DNA from: Pseudomonas sp. UBA4617 | Lineage (GTDB): Bacteria; Pseudomonadota; Gammaproteobacteria; Pseudomonadales; Pseudomonadaceae | Direction: 5' to 3' | Assembly (NCBI RefSeq): GCF_002386445.1 | Contig: NZ_DGIR01000027.1 | Location: 124,001-188,000 of the forward strand | Length of the DNA: 64,000 bases | In this document: positions 53,523-62,713 of the stretch, piece by piece | How positions within the stretch are numbered: the first letter of the stretch is position 1 | Layout: the number at the start of each line of letters is the position of its first letter | The notes under the pieces: model-generated | What the model was told of the DNA's origin: nothing | The model's input: the letters and a program-made list of their open reading frames with translations, nothing else | The model's database searches: none | Made by a program: the position numbers and the translations under genes

Positions 53523-54347
53523 ATGCAAAGGCTCACTACCCGTAACGGCCTGAACCTGCCTGCGATCGGCCTGGGCACCTGGCCAATGACCGGCACCGAG
53601 TGCACCCAGGCCGTACGCCAGGCACTTGAACTCGGTTACCGACACATCGACACCGCCGCCGCCTACGCCAACGAAGCTGCCGTCGGCCAGGCTTTGCGCG
53701 ACAGCGACGTGCCACGCGAGCAGATCCACCTGACCACCAAGGTGTGGTGGGACCGCCTGGCACCCAAGGCCATGCGCCAGTCGCTGGAAGACAGCCTGCG
53801 CGCCCTCGGCACCGAGCAGGTCGACCTGTTCCACATCCACTGGCCTGGTCAGGACTGGGACCTGGTGCGCAGCATCGAAACCCTGGTGGCACTACGTGAC
53901 GAAGGCAAGGCACGCAGCATCGGCGTGGCCAATTTCCCGCTGGGGCTGCTGCGCCAGGTAGTGGAAAGCCTGGGCGCGCCGCTGTCGGCGATCCAGGTCG
54001 AATACCACGTGCTGCTCGGCCAGCAAGCGTTGCTGGAGTATGCCCGCCGCCACGACTTGCTGCTCACCGCCTACACCCCGCTGGCCCGCGGGCAGGCGGC
54101 GGCACAGCCGCTGATCCAGGCGATTGCCCGCAAGCATGGCGTGCTGCCCAGCCAGGTGGCGCTGAAATGGTTGCTGGACCAGGATGGCGTGGCAGTGATC
54201 CCCAAGGCCGGCAGCCGCGCCAACCAGCTGGCCAACCTGGCGGCAATGAACGTGCAACTGGATGACCAGGACCGCGCGGCGATTGCCGGCTTGCCGAAGG
54301 ACCAGCGGGTGGTCAGCCCGGCGTTTGCACCGGACTGGAACAGTTGA
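53523..54347 (+). CDS. Aldo/keto reductase
   Basis: The 274-residue protein has the AKR tetrad: Asp and Tyr in HIDTAAAYANE, Lys in LTTKVWW and His in LFHIHWPG. It also has the cofactor segment IPKAGSRANQLANL. It resembles the DkgB/YafB group of NADPH-dependent reductases of 2-keto or aldehyde substrates. The ATG at 53523 follows an AAGGA element. Confidence 0.9.
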   Translation: MQRLTTRNGLNLPAIGLGTWPMTGTECTQAVRQALELGYRHIDTAAAYANEAAVGQALRDSDVPREQIHLTTKVWWDRLAPKAMRQSLEDSLRALGTEQVDLFHIHWPGQDWDLVRSIETLVALRDEGKARSIGVANFPLGLLRQVVESLGAPLSAIQVEYHVLLGQQALLEYARRHDLLLTAYTPLARGQAAAQPLIQAIARKHGVLPSQVALKWLLDQDGVAVIPKAGSRANQLANLAAMNVQLDDQDRAAIAGLPKDQRVVSPAFAPDWNS

Positions 54348-54372
54348 GTGCGGCCCGCCTTGCAGCTAACGG

Positions 54373-54867
54373 CTAATGACGCGCGCCCGTCACCAGGTAA
54401 TTGACCAGGTCAGGCTCGTTCTCCAGGGCGATCGCCTGCGCCGGCCGCGATAACCCCGCCAGCACGGCGTTGCAGAAGGCCACGGCAGGTGCATCCTGGG
54501 CGTAACAGCGCAGCAGCCAGTCGCCCTCGCCGGCCAGCAGTTGCAACGCCACCGCCCGGCCGATGCCCTGCCGTCGGTACTTTTTCAGGATGAACAAGTC
54601 AGCCAGCTCGAATGCCTCGATACCGGGCAACTCGCTGCGCTCCACCAGCACGAAGCCGGCAATGAAGCCGTCTGCCAGCACCAGGTAGGCGCCCCAGCCA
54701 GCGGCCTGCCAGTAGCGTTGCAGGTGCGCGTCATGGATGTAGAAGCGACCATCCACCTCGACGTCTTCCTGCTCCCAGTCGGAGGACTCGTAGGCGTAGA
54801 ACTGGTACAGGTTGCGGATCAGCGGGGCCTGGTCGGCGGTGGTGGCCAGCAGTTCGATGGGCAGCAT
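54373..54867 (-). CDS. GNAT-family N-acetyltransferase
   Basis: The 164-residue protein has the GNAT acetyl-CoA motif DLFILKKYRRQGIGRAVALQLL and a preceding GFVLVERSELPG strand. The MLPIELL start at 54867 is preferred over a TTG six codons upstream. Substrate unknown. It lies beyond the cat operon terminator and so is probably expressed separately. Confidence 0.85.
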   Translation of the reverse strand: MLPIELLATTADQAPLIRNLYQFYAYESSDWEQEDVEVDGRFYIHDAHLQRYWQAAGWGAYLVLADGFIAGFVLVERSELPGIEAFELADLFILKKYRRQGIGRAVALQLLAGEGDWLLRCYAQDAPAVAFCNAVLAGLSRPAQAIALENEPDLVNYLVTGARH

Positions 54868-54916
54868 GGTGCGGGGCTCGGGCAAAAGACGGATACCAGT
54901 TTACTTGCTCCGGGCA

Positions 54917-54956
54917 ATAAAAAGCCCGGGCCTTCCCCGCACGGAAAGGCCCAGGC
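54917..54956 (-). terminator. Terminator of the catBCA operon
   Basis: On the minus strand a GC-rich stem (GCCTGGGCCTTTCC with GGAAGGCCCGGGC) is followed by TTTTTATT. It begins 16 bp after the catA stop. Confidence 0.85.
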
Positions 54957-54971
54957 AAAAAGCTTCAGGGC

Positions 54972-55907
54972 TCAGTTGCTTTGCAATGCCCGCGGACGAT
55001 GGCTGCGCGCCTCGGCCGCCGGGGCCTCGGCTGCCTGCAGGTGGAAGTCGAAGGCCAGCTCGGCAAAGCGCTCGCCCAGTACACCGCGGTCGCGGGCTTT
55101 CGCGGCATCCTCGACAAAGTGCAGCTCGCCGACCAAGCCGTCACGGGTGGCATAGGCAAAGTCATCCCACAGGTACTGGTCACCGGCAAAGTTGATCTGC
55201 GTGGTCAGATGACGGTGCCCGGGCGCCGAGATGAAGAAGTGCACATGCGCCGGGCGCTGGCCGTGGCGACCGAGCAGGTCCAGGCATTCCTGGGTCGGCC
55301 CCTGCGGGTCGCAACCATACCCCGAGGGCACGATTGAACGTGCGCGGTAGCGGCCCTCGGCGTCGGTGATGATGCGGCGGCGCAGCTTGTATTCGGACTG
55401 GCTGGAGTCGAAGTAGGAATACGTGCCTTGGGTATTGGCATGCCACAGGTCGACGGTGGCACCGGCCAACGGCTTGCCGTCAGCACCGAACACCTGGCCC
55501 TGGAGGAACATCACCACGCCCGGGTCAGTGCCATCGTCCATCCGCGCCTCACCCTGCGCCAGCGGCGCACCCGCCACATACAGCGGGCCCTCGATGGTAC
55601 GCGGGGTGCCGCCGGTAAGGCCGGCCTCGGCGTCCTTGGCGTCCTGCAGCAGGTCGAGGAAGTGCTCAAGGCCCAGGCCCGCTGCCAAGAGGCCGGCTTC
55701 ATTGCGCCCGCCCAGGCGGTTGAGGTAGTCCACGGCATGCCAGAACTCGTCCTCGGTGATTTCCAGGTCTTCGATCAGGCGGGCGCTGTCCTGCAGTACC
55801 CGCAGGATGATCTGCTTGAAGCGCGGGTTGCCTTCGGCATGGCCCAGGCCGGCCACTTCGCTGAAGAACGCTTGAACATCGGCAGTGTGGGAAATCTTTG
55901 TGGTCAT
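54972..55907 (-). CDS. catA: Catechol 1,2-dioxygenase (intradiol)
   Basis: The 311-residue enzyme has an N-terminal helical dimerisation/lipid-binding region. The iron ligands are Tyr in YSYFDSSQSEY, Tyr in SIVPSGYGCD and two His in RPAHVHFFISAPGH. It opens catechol to cis,cis-muconate using Fe(III). It is the last gene of catB-catC-catA on the minus strand, 43 bp after catC. The C-terminal tail is rich in Ala/Glu/Arg and a little longer than usual. Confidence 0.95.
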   Translation of the reverse strand: MTTKISHTADVQAFFSEVAGLGHAEGNPRFKQIILRVLQDSARLIEDLEITEDEFWHAVDYLNRLGGRNEAGLLAAGLGLEHFLDLLQDAKDAEAGLTGGTPRTIEGPLYVAGAPLAQGEARMDDGTDPGVVMFLQGQVFGADGKPLAGATVDLWHANTQGTYSYFDSSQSEYKLRRRIITDAEGRYRARSIVPSGYGCDPQGPTQECLDLLGRHGQRPAHVHFFISAPGHRHLTTQINFAGDQYLWDDFAYATRDGLVGELHFVEDAAKARDRGVLGERFAELAFDFHLQAAEAPAAEARSHRPRALQSN

Positions 55908-55950
55908 CGTGCTTTCCTCATCTTGTTCTTGTCAGGCACACAGGTGCGCG

Positions 55951-56241
55951 TCAGCGGTCGTCGCTGTGGATCGACGAGGGGTGCCGGCACAGGCCGTCGA
56001 CCTCGATGTCCATGTACGGGAACAGTGGCAGTTGCACCAGCGTATCGTGTAGCGCTTCGACACTGGCGACATCGAACACGCTGTAGTTGGCATAGTGCCC
56101 GGCAATGCGCCACAGGTGGCGCCAGGTACCTTCGCGCTGCAGGCGCTGAGCCAGTTCCTTTTCGTCGGCCTTGAGCCGGGCGGCCTGGGCCGGGTCCATG
56201 TCGAGCGGCAGTTTCACGGTCATCTTCACGTGGAACAGCAT
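55951..56241 (-). CDS. catC: Muconolactone delta-isomerase
   Basis: The 96-residue protein has the family opening MLFHVKMTVKLPLDMDPAQA and the segments KELAQRLQREGTWRHLWRIAGHYANYSVFD-like and LPLFPYMDIEV. It isomerises muconolactone to 3-oxoadipate enol-lactone. It lies 63 bp after catB. Confidence 0.95.
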   Translation of the reverse strand: MLFHVKMTVKLPLDMDPAQAARLKADEKELAQRLQREGTWRHLWRIAGHYANYSVFDVASVEALHDTLVQLPLFPYMDIEVDGLCRHPSSIHSDDR

Positions 56242-56304
56242 GGCGAGGTACTCCTTGCGTATGACTGGATCGTTTGGTTGGCAGAGCCCTTGGTCGGAGC
56301 GGGT

Positions 56305-57432
56305 TTACCCACGCACACGGGCGAAGCGCGCCAGGCGCTTCTCGTCCAGGCTCAGGCCCAAGCCTGGGGTGCGTGGGATGTGCAACTGGAAGTCGCGGTA
56401 CTGCAGCGGCTCGTTGACGATCTCTTCGGTGAGCAGCAGCGGGCCGAACAGTTCGGTGCCCCAGGTCAACTGGCGCAGGGTAAGGAAGGCATGCGCCGAA
56501 GCCAGGGTGCCGATCGAACCCTCGAGCATGGTCCCGCCATACAGGGCAATACCGGCGGCCTCGGCAATTTGCGCGGTGCGCAGTACGGCGCGCGGGCCAC
56601 CGTTCTTGGCGATTTTCAGGGCAAAGATGCTGGCCGCGCCGTCGGCGGCCAGGCTGAAGGCGTCTTCGACGCTTTCGATCGATTCGTCGGCCATGATCGG
56701 TGCCGGGCTGCGCTGGTTCAGGCGCACCTGGCCGCTGCGGTTGCTGCGTGAAATCGGTTGCTCGATCAGGTCGATGCCGTTGTCGCCGAGCACCTGGCAG
56801 GCACGGATGGCCTGGGACTCGTCCCAGTACTGATTGACGTCGACCCGCACGCTGGCGCTGTCGCCCAGCTCGCGCTTGATCGCCAGCACATGCTTGAGGT
56901 CCTGCGCTACCGGGTTGGCGCCGATCTTCAGCTTGAACACCCGGTGCCGGCGACTTTCCAGCATGTGCCGGGCTTCGGCGATGTCGCGGGCGGTATCGCC
57001 GCTGGCCAGGGTCCAGGCCACTTCCAGGCTGTCGCGCACGCGGCCGCCAAGCAGTTCGCTGACCGGCAGGCCGAGACGCTTGCCCTGCGCATCAAGCAGG
57101 GCGCTCTCGATGCCCGACTTGGCAAACGTGTTGCCCTTGGCCAGCTTGTCCAGCTGGAGCATGGCGGCATTGATATTGTCGGCGGGCAGGCCGACCAGCG
57201 CCGGCGCCAGGTGCGCATCGATGTTGGCCTTGATGCCCTCGGGGCTTTCGTAGCCGTAGGCCAGGCCACCGATGGTGGTGGCTTCGCCGATGCCTTCGAT
57301 GCCATCGCTGCAGCGCACCCGCAATACCACCAGGGTCTGCTGCTGCATGGTGTGCATCGCCAGCTTGTGCGGGCGGATAGTCGGCAAGTCGACGATAATG
57401 GCTTCTATACGTTCAATCAACGCGCTTGTCAT
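56305..57432 (-). CDS. catB: Muconate cycloisomerase
   Basis: The 375-residue enolase-superfamily enzyme has the Lys pair FKLKIG, metal ligands in RVDVNQYWDE, DLIEQPI and MADESIES, and the final Lys in FALKIAKNGG. It turns cis,cis-muconate into muconolactone. The MTSALIERI start at 57432 excludes an upstream extension antisense to the catR leader. It is the first gene of catBCA and divergent from catR. Confidence 0.95.
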   Translation of the reverse strand: MTSALIERIEAIIVDLPTIRPHKLAMHTMQQQTLVVLRVRCSDGIEGIGEATTIGGLAYGYESPEGIKANIDAHLAPALVGLPADNINAAMLQLDKLAKGNTFAKSGIESALLDAQGKRLGLPVSELLGGRVRDSLEVAWTLASGDTARDIAEARHMLESRRHRVFKLKIGANPVAQDLKHVLAIKRELGDSASVRVDVNQYWDESQAIRACQVLGDNGIDLIEQPISRSNRSGQVRLNQRSPAPIMADESIESVEDAFSLAADGAASIFALKIAKNGGPRAVLRTAQIAEAAGIALYGGTMLEGSIGTLASAHAFLTLRQLTWGTELFGPLLLTEEIVNEPLQYRDFQLHIPRTPGLGLSLDEKRLARFARVRG

Positions 57433-57566
57433 TGGTGCCAGTCCCGTTTTATCGAGCTGCCAGCGGCAGGCCCGGATGGTGCATTTACTTGATCGCTCAA
57501 GGATTGCGCGAGACCCTGACGGCCGTCCAATATCGAATGAATCTCCCACCATACCCTGGAGGTCTG

Positions 57567-58439
57567 ATGGAACTGCGCCACCTGCGTTACTTCAAGGTGC
57601 TGGCCGAGACCCTGAACTTCACCCGTGCCGCCGAGCTGCTGCACATCGCCCAGCCTCCACTGAGCCGGCAGATCAGCCAGCTCGAGGACGAACTGGGCAC
57701 GTTGCTGGTGCTGCGCGAACGACCGTTGCGGCTGACCGAGGCAGGTCGCTTCTTTTACGAACAGACCTGCACCGTGCTGCAACAGCTGCACAACATCAGC
57801 GACAACACCCGCCGCATCGGCCAGGGCCAGCGCCAATGGCTGGGTATCGGTTTCGCCCCCTCGACCCTGTACACGGTGTTGCCGGAGCTGATCCGCGAAC
57901 TGCGCCAGGACAGCGAGCTGGAGCTGGGCCTGAACGAGATGACCACCTTGCAGCAGGTGGAAGCGCTGAAAAGCGGGCGCATCGACATTGCCTTCGGGCG
58001 CATCCGCATCGATGACCCGGCGATTCAGCAGCAGGTGCTATGCGAAGACCCGTTGGTGGCCGTGCTGCCCAAGGGCCACCCGCTGGCGGGCGCGCCGCTC
58101 ACCCTCGCCGAATTGGCGCGCGAGGCGTTCATCCTGTACCCCGCCAACCCTCGGCCCAGCTATGCCGACCATGTACTGGCACTGTTCGCCCACCACGGCA
58201 TGAGCATCCGCGTCAGCCAGTGGGCCAACGAACTGCAGACTGCCATTGGCCTGGTGGCTGTCGGCGTGGGCGTGACGCTGGTGCCGGCCTCGGTGCAACA
58301 ACAGCACCGCACCGATATCGCATACGTCGCCCTGCTCGACAGCAGTGCCGTCAGCCCGATCATCCTCAGCCGGCGCAAGGGCGACGTCAGCCCGATGGTG
58401 CAGCGCTGCCTGGCATTGATTGCCCGGCAAGCCAGGTAA
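57567..58439 (+). CDS. catR: LysR-type activator CatR
   Basis: The 290-residue protein begins MELRHLRYFKVLAETLNFTRAAELLHIAQPPLSRQISQLE with the CatR/BenM-type helix-turn-helix. GGAGG lies 5 nt before the ATG. CatR activates catBCA in response to cis,cis-muconate; the 134-bp divergent spacer would hold its sites. ATAC-N7-GTCT at 57551-57565 is close to the ATAC-N7-GTAT of the family, but coincides with the ribosome-binding site. Confidence 0.92.
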   Translation: MELRHLRYFKVLAETLNFTRAAELLHIAQPPLSRQISQLEDELGTLLVLRERPLRLTEAGRFFYEQTCTVLQQLHNISDNTRRIGQGQRQWLGIGFAPSTLYTVLPELIRELRQDSELELGLNEMTTLQQVEALKSGRIDIAFGRIRIDDPAIQQQVLCEDPLVAVLPKGHPLAGAPLTLAELAREAFILYPANPRPSYADHVLALFAHHGMSIRVSQWANELQTAIGLVAVGVGVTLVPASVQQQHRTDIAYVALLDSSAVSPIILSRRKGDVSPMVQRCLALIARQAR

Positions 58440-58447
58440 GGCCTGAA

Positions 58448-58532
58448 TGCAGGAGCGGATTTATCCGCGATGCAGGCGACGCAGTGGATGGCGTCGGCTG
58501 TGCCGGTGATCGCGACAGAAGCCGCTCCTGCA
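58448..58532. repeat. REP-type inverted repeat
   Basis: TGCAGGAGCGG at the left is mirrored by CCGCTCCTGCA at the right with inner symmetry. It is a divergent member of the P. putida REP family, between convergent catR and the aldehyde dehydrogenase gene. Confidence 0.75.
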
Positions 58533-58604
58533 GCCGGCACAGTACCTATGAGGGCGGCCGTGCCGGCGGAGAGCCGCAGGGCCGCCCCGATCGATCAACC
58601 GGCA

Positions 58605-60098
58605 TCAGCCGCGCAGTTGATACCAGGTGGTCTTGAGCTGCGTATACTTGTCGAACGCATGCAGCGACAGGTCGCGACCAAACCCGGACTGCTTGCCACC
58701 GCCGAACGGCACCGCCACGTCCAGCGCATCGACCGTGTTCACCGACACCGTGCCGGCCTTCAGCGCCCGTGCCACGCGGTGGACCTGGTTGAAGTCATCG
58801 CTCCACAGCGACGCCGCCAGGCCGTAAATGCTGTCATTGGCCAGGCGCACGGCCTGTTCCTCAGTGTCGAACACGCTGACCGCCAGCACCGGCCCGAATA
58901 CCTCCTCCCGTGCCAGGGCCATGTGGCCCCCGACATCGGCGAAGATGGTCGGCTCGATGTAATTGTCCGAACCGTCGATCGTCAGGCGCCGGCCACCACA
59001 CACCCTTCGTGCACCCTCCTGCCCTGCCCGGGCAATGGCCGCCTCGATCCGGCCGGTCTGCTGCGCATCGACAATCGCACCGGCCCGGCTCGCCGGGTCC
59101 AGCGGATTACCCGGCAGCCACTGGCGGGCCTTGGCCTGCAGGCGCTCGATGAATGCGTCATGAATGGACCGTTGCACATACAGCCGCGAGTTGGCCGAGC
59201 ACACCTCGCCCTGGTTGAAAAAGATGCCGAACGCGGCCTTTTCCGCAGCCAGGTCCAGGTCCTGGCAGTTTTCAAACACCAGGTTGGGGCTCTTGCCGCC
59301 GCACTCCAGCCATACCTGCTTGAGGTTGGACTGCGCCGAATACTGCATGAAGTACTTGCCCACCTGGGTGGAGCCGGTGAACACCAGGCAATCCACGTCC
59401 GGGTGCAGGCCCAGTGCCCGCCCGGCCTGCTCGCCCAGGCCCGGCAGCACGTTCAGCACGCCCTCCGGCAGGCCGGCCTGCAACGCCAGCTCGCCCAGGC
59501 GCAGGGCCGAGAACGGTGACTGCTCGGCGGGCTTGAGTACCACGCTGTTGCCGGCGGCGAGGGCCGGGGCGAGCTTCCACGCCGCCATGTCCAGCGGGAA
59601 GTTCCACGGCACTACCGCGGCGACAACGCCCAACCCCTCACGGGTAATGGTGGCCAGCGCGTTGGGTGCGGTGGGGGCCACCTGGTCGTACAGCTTGTCC
59701 AGCGCCTCGCCATACCAGGCGAACACATGGGCCGAGCCCGGTACGTCGATGTTGTAGGCGTCCATGACCGGCTTGCCCATGTTCAGCGAGTCCAGCAGGG
59801 CCAGTTCTTCGCGATGGGCCATGATCAGCTCGGCCAGGCGCAGCAGGACCTTCTTGCGCTCGAGCGGAGCCATGCGCGGCCACGGGCCTTGTTCGAAGGC
59901 ACGGCGGGCACTGGCGACGGCCAAGTCCACTTCGGCCTGGCCGCAGGCGGCAAGCTGTGCCAGCACGGCATTGGTGGCGGGGTTGATGGCGGCGAAGGTG
60001 GCGCCGTCCTGCGCGTTGACGGGCTTGCCGTCGATCAGCGCCTGCGCCGGGAGGGACAGGCCCGAGGCGCGTTGTTGCCAGAATGCGAGGGTGTACAT
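58605..60098 (-). CDS. Aldehyde dehydrogenase of the PuuC/KauB type
   Basis: The 497-residue protein has VVPWNFPLDMAAWKLAPALAAGN, FTGSTQVGK, ECGGKSPN with the general base, the catalytic Cys in FNQGEVCSANSR, and GGGKQSGFGRDLS near the end. These match gamma-glutamyl-gamma-aminobutyraldehyde and 4-aminobutyraldehyde dehydrogenases. It sits 70 bp downstream of a class III aminotransferase, whose aldehyde product it probably oxidises. Confidence 0.9.
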   Translation of the reverse strand: MYTLAFWQQRASGLSLPAQALIDGKPVNAQDGATFAAINPATNAVLAQLAACGQAEVDLAVASARRAFEQGPWPRMAPLERKKVLLRLAELIMAHREELALLDSLNMGKPVMDAYNIDVPGSAHVFAWYGEALDKLYDQVAPTAPNALATITREGLGVVAAVVPWNFPLDMAAWKLAPALAAGNSVVLKPAEQSPFSALRLGELALQAGLPEGVLNVLPGLGEQAGRALGLHPDVDCLVFTGSTQVGKYFMQYSAQSNLKQVWLECGGKSPNLVFENCQDLDLAAEKAAFGIFFNQGEVCSANSRLYVQRSIHDAFIERLQAKARQWLPGNPLDPASRAGAIVDAQQTGRIEAAIARAGQEGARRVCGGRRLTIDGSDNYIEPTIFADVGGHMALAREEVFGPVLAVSVFDTEEQAVRLANDSIYGLAASLWSDDFNQVHRVARALKAGTVSVNTVDALDVAVPFGGGKQSGFGRDLSLHAFDKYTQLKTTWYQLRG

Positions 60099-60168
60099 TT
60101 GTACTCCTGGTAACGGTTGGAGCAGTTTTCTTCAGGGTCCACAGGCATTGCGATACGCTGACAAATCC

Positions 60169-61551
60169 TTAGAGCTTGCCGACCAGGCGCGCCGTGCGGT
60201 CCACGGCGATGCGGGTCTTTTCCACCAGCTCGTCCAGCTCGCTGTGGTTGGCGACCAGCGCCGGCGCCATGATCATCCGGCCCAGGGTCGAGCGAATGAC
60301 CACCCCCTCCTCGAAACCGAAGGTGCGACATTGCCAGGCCAGGTCATTCTCGTTGGCAAAGCGCCTGCGCGTCGGCTTGTGCTCGGCGAACTGCAATGCT
60401 GCCACCAGGCCCGCGCCCTGCACCTGGCCGATCAGCGGGTGATCAGCGAACACTTCACGGAGGATGCGCTGCAGGTACGGCCCGGTGTCGTCCCTGACCT
60501 GGCGCACGATGCCTTCGTCGCGCAGCGCTTTCAGGTTGGCGATGGCCACCGCCGCCGCCACCGGGTGGCCGGAATAGGTCAGGCCATGGGCAAACACCCC
60601 GCCCCGCTCCACCAGCGCTTCGGCAATGCGCTTGCTCAGCACCAGACCACCCATGGGCACGTAGCCACTGGTCAGGCCCTTGGCGATCGACAGGGTGTCA
60701 GGCTGGAAGCCGAAATATTCATGGGCAAACCATTCTCCGGTGCGGCCAAAGCCGCCGATCACTTCATCGGCACACAACAGCACATCGTACTGGCGGCAGA
60801 TGCGCTGGATCTCGGGCCAGTAGCTTTCCGGCGGGAAGATCATGCCACCGGCGCCCTGGAAGGGTTCGGCGATGAAACCGGCGACGTTTTCGGCACCCAG
60901 CTCAAGGATCTTTGCTTCCAGCTGCAGGGCACAGCGGCGACCGAACTCGGCCGGGCTCAGGTCGCCGCCCTCGGCGTACCAGTAAGGTTCATCGATGTGT
61001 GCCACGTCCGGTATCAGCCCGCCCATTTCGTGCATGAACTTCATGCCGCCGAGCGCCGTGGCAGCGAGGGTCGAGCCGTGGTAGCCGTTCCAGCGGCCGA
61101 TCATGATCTTCTTGGCCGGCTGGCCGACCACCTGCCAGTAGCGGCGCACGGTGCGGATCAGCACCTCGTTGGCCTCGGAGCCGGAGTTGGTGTAGATCGC
61201 GTGGCTGTAGTGCGCGGGCAGCAGGCTGAACAGCAGCTCGGAAAGTTCGATCACCGCCGGGTGGGTGGTGTGGAAGAACATGTTGTAGTAGGCCAGCTGG
61301 TCCATCTGCGTGGTGGCGGCGGCGGTCAGGTCGCGACGGCCATAACCGAGCTGGGTGCACCACAGGCCGGACATGCCATCGAGGTAGCGCTTGCCCTCGC
61401 TGTCCCACAGGTGCAGGCGTTCACCGCCGACGATCACCCGTGGCCCTTCGGCGTTCAGCGCCTTCTGGTCGAGGAAGGCATGGATGTGGTGGGCGGCATC
61501 GGATGCCTGGTAGTCGCGGGTCTGGCGTAGCGGGGCGAAAGGCGCATTCAT
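60169..61551 (-). CDS. Class III aminotransferase (SpuC/polyamine-pyruvate type)
   Basis: The 460-residue PLP enzyme has LDGMSGLWCTQLGYGR, YTNSGSEANEV, GYHGSTLAATALGGM and the Asp in LCADEVIGGFGRTG. The PLP Lys is in SIAKGLTSGYVPMGG. It resembles the polyamine- or beta-alanine-pyruvate aminotransferases of Pseudomonas. The MNAPFAP start at 61551 is followed upstream by the LuxR gene 43 bp away. The amine substrate cannot be fixed from sequence. Confidence 0.9.
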   Translation of the reverse strand: MNAPFAPLRQTRDYQASDAAHHIHAFLDQKALNAEGPRVIVGGERLHLWDSEGKRYLDGMSGLWCTQLGYGRRDLTAAATTQMDQLAYYNMFFHTTHPAVIELSELLFSLLPAHYSHAIYTNSGSEANEVLIRTVRRYWQVVGQPAKKIMIGRWNGYHGSTLAATALGGMKFMHEMGGLIPDVAHIDEPYWYAEGGDLSPAEFGRRCALQLEAKILELGAENVAGFIAEPFQGAGGMIFPPESYWPEIQRICRQYDVLLCADEVIGGFGRTGEWFAHEYFGFQPDTLSIAKGLTSGYVPMGGLVLSKRIAEALVERGGVFAHGLTYSGHPVAAAVAIANLKALRDEGIVRQVRDDTGPYLQRILREVFADHPLIGQVQGAGLVAALQFAEHKPTRRRFANENDLAWQCRTFGFEEGVVIRSTLGRMIMAPALVANHSELDELVEKTRIAVDRTARLVGKL

Positions 61552-61594
61552 TGTTGGTTTTCCTTTGCGGTGGGGGGGTGCGGGCTGCCGGCGC

Positions 61595-62437
61595 TCAGCG
61601 CAGCTTGCCCATGTAGCTTTCCAGCGGGTCCTTGCCCAGCACGCCCTGGGCATTGGCCAGCGCGTCGATGAACAGGGAGAACAGTTCGGACTGGGTGCCG
61701 ATGTCGAGCTTGGCGTAGACGTTCTTGCGGTGCGACTTGATGGTGTCTTCCGACACGCCCAGGCGCTCGGCCAGCGATCTGGTGGAGTGGCCACGCAGGA
61801 TCAGCTGCGCGATACGGCACTCACGCTCGGTGAGCAATGAGCTGCCGAAATTGTTCAGGGCCGCATGGATGCGCTGCTCGAGAAGGTTCTCGAAGCGCCC
61901 GGCACGGCTGTCGAGCCCGGCGAAATGCCTGCCGAGCACTGCCAGCACCCAGGGCGTGATGCAACCGAACAACGCGCGGCTGTGCCCATCGAGCTTGTCG
62001 GTGAAGGCCAGCGACACGGCCAGGCTGTGCCCGGGCACCCGCTGCAGGATGTAGTTCAGTTCATCCTGCAGGTGCGAATGGCGGTAGAACGACTGGTAGT
62101 ACTCGCTCACCTCGAAATGGTCCGGCGCCACCTCGAACAGGCCATAGCAGCCGGATTCGACCTGCTCCACGCAGGCACCGTAGAACGGGTCGAGCAGATA
62201 GAAGCCCGACAGGTAGCGGCTGACATTGCCTTCGGGCTGCCAGGGCGCCTTGTCATCCTGCTCGAACAATGCGCTGGGCATGCCGTGGTGCGGGTAGAGG
62301 TACACCGTGGTCGCCTGGATCGGGTGAATCACGCCCAGTGCGGCGAACAAGGTGGCAGCAAAGCCCGGGCGGCCGATGGCCTCGGTGACCTTGGCCTGGT
62401 GCTCGAACCACTGTTGTGTAAGCAATCGATGGGTCAC
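61595..62437 (-). CDS. LuxR-family transcriptional regulator
   Basis: The 280-residue protein has an N-terminal sensor region of about 200 residues without a receiver aspartate pocket. A C-terminal LuxR helix-turn-helix follows (LTERECRIAQLILRGHSTRSLAERL, then VSEDTIKSHRKNVYAKLDI). It likely senses an amine or its product directly. It heads the run LuxR-aminotransferase-dehydrogenase and is divergent from the APC permease. Strong dyads in the spacer are candidate sites. Confidence 0.87.
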   Translation of the reverse strand: MTHRLLTQQWFEHQAKVTEAIGRPGFAATLFAALGVIHPIQATTVYLYPHHGMPSALFEQDDKAPWQPEGNVSRYLSGFYLLDPFYGACVEQVESGCYGLFEVAPDHFEVSEYYQSFYRHSHLQDELNYILQRVPGHSLAVSLAFTDKLDGHSRALFGCITPWVLAVLGRHFAGLDSRAGRFENLLEQRIHAALNNFGSSLLTERECRIAQLILRGHSTRSLAERLGVSEDTIKSHRKNVYAKLDIGTQSELFSLFIDALANAQGVLGKDPLESYMGKLR

Positions 62438-62520
62438 GGTGGGCCTGCCATTTCAAGTAGGGCACCGCCGCAATGCGGTGCGTTGTCGGGGAGATACTCC
62501 CATGGCGGCGCCTGCATCGA

Positions 62521-62578
62521 AATCACCCTTTGGGGTGAGCGCCGGTGCGCGCCGTCCGGCTCACCCCAAAGGGTGATT
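62521..62578. promoter_or_regulatory. Perfect 20-bp inverted repeat in the LuxR/permease spacer
   Basis: AATCACCCTTTGGGGTGAGC (62521-62540) and its exact reverse complement (62559-62578) are 18 bp apart. Each arm also contains the smaller dyad TCACCC-N4-GGGTGA, so a dimer could sit on each arm. A further short dyad, GCACCGC-N6-GCGGTGC, lies at about 62462-62481. Confidence 0.6.
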
Positions 62579-62713
62579 CCGGGCACCTGCAGGGTGTGGG
62601 AGGATCAAGCCGCCCCACGCTGCGAGCCCCGCGCTCGACCTCCTTGCACAACGCCCCGGTAGCGAGCCCGCTCGCCTGCTGCGGTGCCCTGCATCCCTTT
62701 CCAGGAGCTAGCA

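Noticed and set aside
56294..56312. GGAGCGGGTTTACCCA between catC and catB as a full REP
   Set aside because: Only one arm is present, so it is at most a remnant.
57551..57565. ATAC-N7-GTCT as a CatR operator
   Set aside because: It is one base off the family box and coincides with the catR ribosome-binding site GGAGG, so chance is likely. I mention it only under catR.
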